In this document: positions 59,520 through 64,000 of the stretch, in pieces
How positions within the stretch are numbered: position 1 is the stretch's first letter
Layout: each line of letters starts with the position of its first letter
Assembly: GCA_034440635.1 (NCBI GenBank)
Contig: JAOTON010000897.1
Location: forward strand, 3,279,001-3,343,000
Length of the DNA: 64,000 bases
Direction of reading: 5' to 3'
From: Lepas anatifera
Lineage: Eukaryota > Arthropoda > Thecostraca > Lepadidae
Notes under the pieces: generated by a model
What the model was told of the DNA's origin: nothing
The model's input: only the letters and a program-made list of their open reading frames with translations
Database searches by the model: none
Position numbers and translations under genes: made by a program

Positions 59520-60621
59520 GACTCATTTGCACCTGCTGACGGGTCCGGCACATGGATAATTGGGCACGGGATGTGACGACACCCGCGACCCCAATCGGCA
59601 GGATGGGTTTCGCCTCCCGCCTTCGGGCGAGAGGCTAAATCGAAACTGCCATCCTCATCCCTCTTGGCCTTCCTAAATTCAAATCCCACCAACTCCTTGT
59701 TCCTTTTCCTCTTCTTTCCTTATTTCCTTGTCTCTCCATGCCTTTCCACCCGTATCCTTTCTGTCCACTCCTAAACACCCCTCCTGCCCCCTGTCTGCGT
59801 TGTCTGCCCCGGCGTGTCTCCGCGGGTGGCGGGGGTGTGTGCACTCTTGCTCGTCTTGAGTGTGGGCACCTCGGTCGCGTGCGGCGCGCGTCTGGGCTGG
59901 ACAGCGCAGACCGACCCGCTTCCTTTTCCAACTCATAACTTCCCAGTTACCCACATTATCCCAGTATCATGGGCGTCCTTGCACGTGCCTATGATTCCTG
60001 GATGGTCTGGGTGTATGTGGGCCTCCGGCTCGTGTAGCTGGCGATTGGATCCCTCTAATCGCCGGCCCTGCGGGCCGGGGGCTCATTTCTCTCGGACCAG
60101 CCGGGAATCAGTTGTGACGAGCAGGTGGTAGTCGCCTGCTCCGATGAGGCCGTGCGAGGGCGCCTGTCTTTTTAAGGTGAGCTGCGCACCGACCCGTACC
60201 CCGGGATGAAGGAGTCCTGGTAGCTGAGCTGAGGGATGCGCTGTGTTCGTTCGTGTTCCTCTAGCAACACTCTACTTTGGTCTGGATTTCCGCAAGGGCG
60301 GGGAACTCTTGAGGGCATCGACAAGAGAAGCAGCATTGTAAAAGTCTGTCGGCCTTTGGTGGGGCTCGGCTGACCCTCCCTCCCTTGGTGAGGTCCCGAC
60401 TTCACCCGGGGAGGGAGGGGTGTCCGTGCCCCGCCCGGGGTCGTCTAGGCTAGGTGCAAGGGGGGGACCGTCGTCGGGGTAGGGGAGGTTTGGTGAGTCT
60501 CTCTCTCCCCTCTGTAACGGCGGCGTCTCCCCCCGTATAGCCAGCCTGTGCGTCGTCTCGCCTTGTAGCACCCTCGTTGGAAGGGAGGCGCACGTGGCTG
60601 GCTGAACCTAATAACACTCCC

Positions 60622-62149
60622 ATGGACACATTAACCACAAATCCCTCACCTTACCCTCCACAGGAGGTCCACACTCCCTGTCCACCTAGAGGGGAACTCC
60701 AACACCCGCAGCCATCCTGCCCTCGTGTCGTCATGATAAGGGGACGAGATGGCTCATTAGCCAGCTTGTCGCCTTTCCTGAGGAAGCAGGCTTGCGATAG
60801 ACTCGGGAAGGTTTCGCGCTGCGACCGCCTCTGAGATGGCACTCTCGAGGTAGAGTTTTCAGATTCAACAGACGCAAAAAGAGCACTCAACATTGAACAA
60901 CTCACGTACACTAGGCGAGAAGGAGGAGTGATAACGACAACATCAGTAAATGTTTCGGTCCAGCCCCACCGCACAAAAAAATTTTGTAAAAGGAGTCATC
61001 AACTGTTATGCTCTGAGAGGAGTCTCTGAGGATGAGATTGTGGACGGCCTGAACGAGTTCGGAGTGATTTCTGCCAGAAAGATGAAAGTAAAAGACAAAG
61101 GTGAGCTTAGGGAAACAAACACAACTGTACTCACATTCGACACCACAGACTTACCAGAACACATCTTTGTAGGCTATGAGAAAGTCCGCGTCCGCGCTTT
61201 CGTGCCCAGCCCCATGCGCTGTTACCGATGCCACCGGTACGGTCACACTTCGACCTCATGTAAAGGCAAGGCACGATGTGGCAGGTGCGGTTCAGAGCAA
61301 CACGAGAAGAGCGAATGTTCAGAAACACACCCAAAATGTTTCAACTGTGGTGAAGGACACGAAGTGAGAGACCGAGATTGTAAAACCCTAAAGAAAGAAA
61401 AAGAAATAATGTCTCTCATGGTTTCGAGGCGTATCTCGTTCCGAGCGGCTAAGGAGGCCTACGAGGCCGCCCACCCGCAAAGAACATATGCCCAAACTGC
61501 TTCCCGGGGCGCCTCTGCTCCCGTTCAGATGACAGCTGAAGATCTCCTTCGCTCGTTGACTGTGACCGACTTTGTCCGCGTAGCGAGAAAGCTGGGGCTG
61601 GTGTTTTCACACCAGCCTGCCGCCCCGGTGTCTCAACCGGAGGCGGCTCCCCCGCCACCCTCTGCCACGGGTGCGGCGGACAAACGGGAGCAGGGACTTG
61701 CTCCTGTCCCCGATGTCCCGCCTGCAGACGGCGGTGACCCGGGGAGCAATACCCCTCTCCTATCCGAGCCTTCGGCGGAGGCAGGAGAGTGGACGTTGGT
61801 GGGTCCGAGGGGTAGGCCCGCCGCCGCCGGACCCCGCGGCCCAAGATCGCCGGTTATACCGCCAAAAGGCGCTGCGGATCCCATGCCACCACCTCACCGG
61901 CCTGCTCTGGCACCGTCTGCCTCATCGGTGGCGGCTGTCCGGAAAACGTTCGAGGTTGCGCCCAAAGTGACCGAGGGGAACTGTGGAAGATCCCCCACAA
62001 AACGTCCGGCTGCCGGAACTCCCCCCTGGCCAGCCGCAGTCATCCCGTGCGCGTGCAGCCTCTGCCGAAGCTGGCAGATTTCCTCCTCCCAATCGCCTAA
62101 AGCAGGGAGGACCAACGGGGGGATTTCGAGGGAGAACACACGGGATTAG
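60622..62149 (+). pseudogene. I/Jockey-like ORF1 (gag) with three CCHC zinc knuckles, broken
   Basis: The likely start is the ATG at 60622 (MDTLTTNPSPYPP). The first part is interrupted by a TGA at 60832-60834 (context CGCCTCTGAGATGG). A frameshift lies in the run of seven As at 60975-60981, after which the frame is open to 62149. The second part encodes FVKGVINCYALRGVSEDEIV, an RRM-like segment. Three knuckles follow: CYRCHRYGHTSTSC, CGRCGSEQHEKSEC and CFNCGEGHEVRDRDC. The tail is Pro/Ala/Gly-rich. Near 61980 a neighbouring frame (start 61983) also looks coding, so a further frameshift is possible. In the family this protein binds element RNA to form the ribonucleoprotein. Confidence 0.82.
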
Positions 62150-62222
62150 CAACCCGCGGAAGTAACCCCGTTCTCCAGCTCGCAGTAGACTAGGCCCGTT
62201 TGCCGTTGCCCTTTTTACTTAA

Positions 62223-64000
62223 ATGACACATATTTTACAATGGAACTGTCGAGGCCTTCGCTCAAACTTCTCGGACCTGCAAAACGCTTTATCTGCTTAC
62301 AATCCGTCTGTTGTGTGCCTCCAGGAGACAAAGTTGCGCCCAGTTGGTAACTTTTCAATTCGACAATATAGTATATTCCGAAAAGACGTATTTAGTGCCA
62401 CAATAGCATACGGTGGAGTGATGTTAGCTGTCCACACATCCATACCATGCCATCAAATCACTTTAAGAAGTACTCTGCAGGCTGTAGCAGCCCGGGCCGA
62501 CTTGGGTTTTATGAAGCTAACCGTTTGTTCCATTTATTTACCACCAGGAGGCAACACAGACATCAGCAGTTTAAACAACCTTGTTGATCAGCTCCCAACT
62601 CCTTACATGCTATTGGGTGACTTCAACGCCCACAACGCCGCATGGGGAGAGACTGGAGGCCGTACGTGTGCCCGAGGTCGAACACTTGAACGCTTTCTCC
62701 ACCTAAACTCTATGCCTTTTGAACACCGGCAGCCCCATCCACGTATCTCTTCCATCCGGAAATTCTTCTGCTATAGATCTTTCAATTTGCACACCGTCTC
62801 TCCTAGCCCAGCTCCGATGGGAACCTCTAGATGACCCACACGGCAGCGACCACTTCCCTATTATCATCTCCCAAACCCGGACATCCGTCCGCGGAACAAA
62901 TGTTCCACGATGGAACACGCGGCGCGCGGACTGGACTGGTTTTGAGAGTGCGTGCAGTCTGGTAGACCATCCTCCGGAGACCTCGGCAACCGACTGCATA
63001 AGGGACTTTAACAACATGATCCTGGAGACTGCAAAGATCTTTATACCCATGACCTCTGGCAAACTCAAGCGAACACCTGTTCCGTGGTGGAACCCTGAGT
63101 GCAAGCAGGCCATTTTAAGTAGGAAGCGGGCTTTTAGAGTTTTTAGGAGGAGTACGACAACCACGACCCTTATAGCCTTCAAGCGTGCCCGAGCACTCGC
63201 TCGCCGCATTGTGTTAAATGCCAAGCGGAGGTGGTGGGTGGAGTATGTGTGTACCGTGAATAGATTTACACCAACTACACAGGTTTGGACCAGAGTAAAA
63301 CAACTTCAGGGTAGGTCACAACCCACATCCACACCCGTATTAGATGATAACGGCATCAAAATAACTGACACAAAAGAAGTATCGAACCGTAAGGCGGCAG
63401 CCTTAAGCATGCGATGTAGCTCTCATGTCCAGGATGATAGTTTCAGGCGCTTACGCGGACGAGCAGAGCAAACAAATGTTAACTTCGGACATAACCATTC
63501 TGCCTCATACAATGTTCCATTTACAATGCGTGAACTGTAAGGAGCACTTTGTTCTGTTAGGCCAGTTTCACCTGGGCCTGACACTATTCGAAATGAAATG
63601 CTTTCCCATCTTCCTGACAGCTCATTAGCATCTCTACTTCACATCTTCAACCACATCTGGGTAAAACATGACTTCCCCGAGCAATGGCGAGACGCGGTTG
63701 TTGTCCCCATGCTGAAGCCTGGTAAGGAAGGTGACTCGCCTGGGGACTACCGCCCAATTTCACTGACCTCTTGCGTCTGCAAGCTGCTGGAGAAGATGGT
63801 TAACCTCCGCCTCATGTCTTTTTTGGAGACCAATAATCTACTGTCGAACATTCAATGCGGATTCCGGAGGGGTCGAAGCACCATTGACCACCTCTTAGCT
63901 TTAGACTTGTCTATCCGGAAAGGCTTCAGCAGAAAGCAGCACACAATTGCCGTCTTTTTTGACATTGAGCGAGCATTCGATCTCACCTGGAGGCACGGTA
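62223..64000 (+). pseudogene. I/Jockey-like ORF2: endonuclease and partial RT, broken and cut by window edge
   Basis: The ATG at 62223 begins MTHILQWNCRGLRSN, the classic start of an AP-type endonuclease. CLQETKL, LLGDFNAHNAAWGE and, after a frameshift, GSDHFPIII complete the catalytic motifs. The frameshift (one extra base) is at about 62710-62718, where LNTGSPIHV resumes in the next frame. A TAA at 63538-63540 interrupts the linker, but the same frame continues with the RT domain: PEQWRDAVVVPMLKPGK, DYRPISLTSCVCKLLEKM, QCGFRRGRSTIDHL, and FFDIERAFDLTWRHG with the first catalytic Asp, where the window ends. The two remaining catalytic Asp residues, and any RNase H, lie outside. Confidence 0.88.

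Larger units (their letters stand above)
59520..64000 (+). mobile_element. I/Jockey-like non-LTR retrotransposon, cut by window end
   Basis: A GC-rich 5' UTR (about 59520-60600; left border uncertain) precedes ORF1 with three CCHC knuckles. After a 73-bp gap comes ORF2 with an AP endonuclease and the beginning of RT, which runs off the window. The DIE-x-AFD-x-TWRHG motif at the edge is typical of I-clade relatives. An RNase H-bearing relic at 10150-11462 probably shows what the missing 3' part looks like. Several stops and frameshifts make this copy inactive as read. Confidence 0.8.

Overview
This is a eukaryotic genomic window, almost certainly from an invertebrate. It holds one recognisable host gene, strongly expanded by repeats, surrounded by and filled with mobile-element debris. 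No bacterial, plasmid or phage features are visible. The host gene is a plus-strand DNAJB12/DNAJB14-type ER-membrane J-protein. Seven coding exons can be placed between 12653 and 48337, all with GT/AG borders and compatible phases, giving about 337 codons. They cover the helical N-terminus, the J domain with its HPD motif, the transmembrane segment and most of the DUF1977 C-terminal region. The last coding exon (roughly 40-50 residues) was not found. The C-terminal wording resembles arthropod orthologues; a crustacean is my best guess, but this is inference from recalled family patterns only.

Layout. 1-674 carries a BEL/Pao-like gag relic. 1590-6030 holds a CR1-group LINE on the minus strand, nearly complete, with a PHD-finger ORF1 and an endonuclease/RT ORF2 that has a single visible stop. 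6180-12200 contains a TTAA-flanked repeat, RT and RNase H relics of an I/Jockey-like LINE, and a degenerate ORF of an uncharacterised invertebrate family. A 373-bp TTAA-flanked MITE (12211-12583) ends 69 bp before the J-protein start codon. Introns 2, 3, 5 and 6 (2.7, 11.0, 14.5 and 5.9 kb) are built largely of tRNA-derived SINEs, several families of TTAA-flanked elements, a 42-bp minisatellite, about 1 kb of (GA)n, a 4.0-kb palindrome, and short tandem arrays. Downstream lie another MITE-type element with a nested hairpin, a 1.3-kb 40-bp minisatellite, a third SINE, and the 5' part of an I/Jockey-like LINE (ORF1 with three CCHC knuckles, ORF2 with endonuclease and the start of RT) that runs off the window end.

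The least expected signal is a set of roughly 1-kb repeats with at least three unrelated sets of terminal inverted repeats. All are flanked by TTAA and all are packed with TGACCT/AGGTCA hexamers, which match the nuclear-receptor half-site, including one everted pair conserved in three copies. A second small TTAA family carries a perfect TGACGTCA box and sits just upstream of the J-protein gene. Both are testable candidates for repeat-borne regulatory modules, but nothing in the sequence alone proves function.
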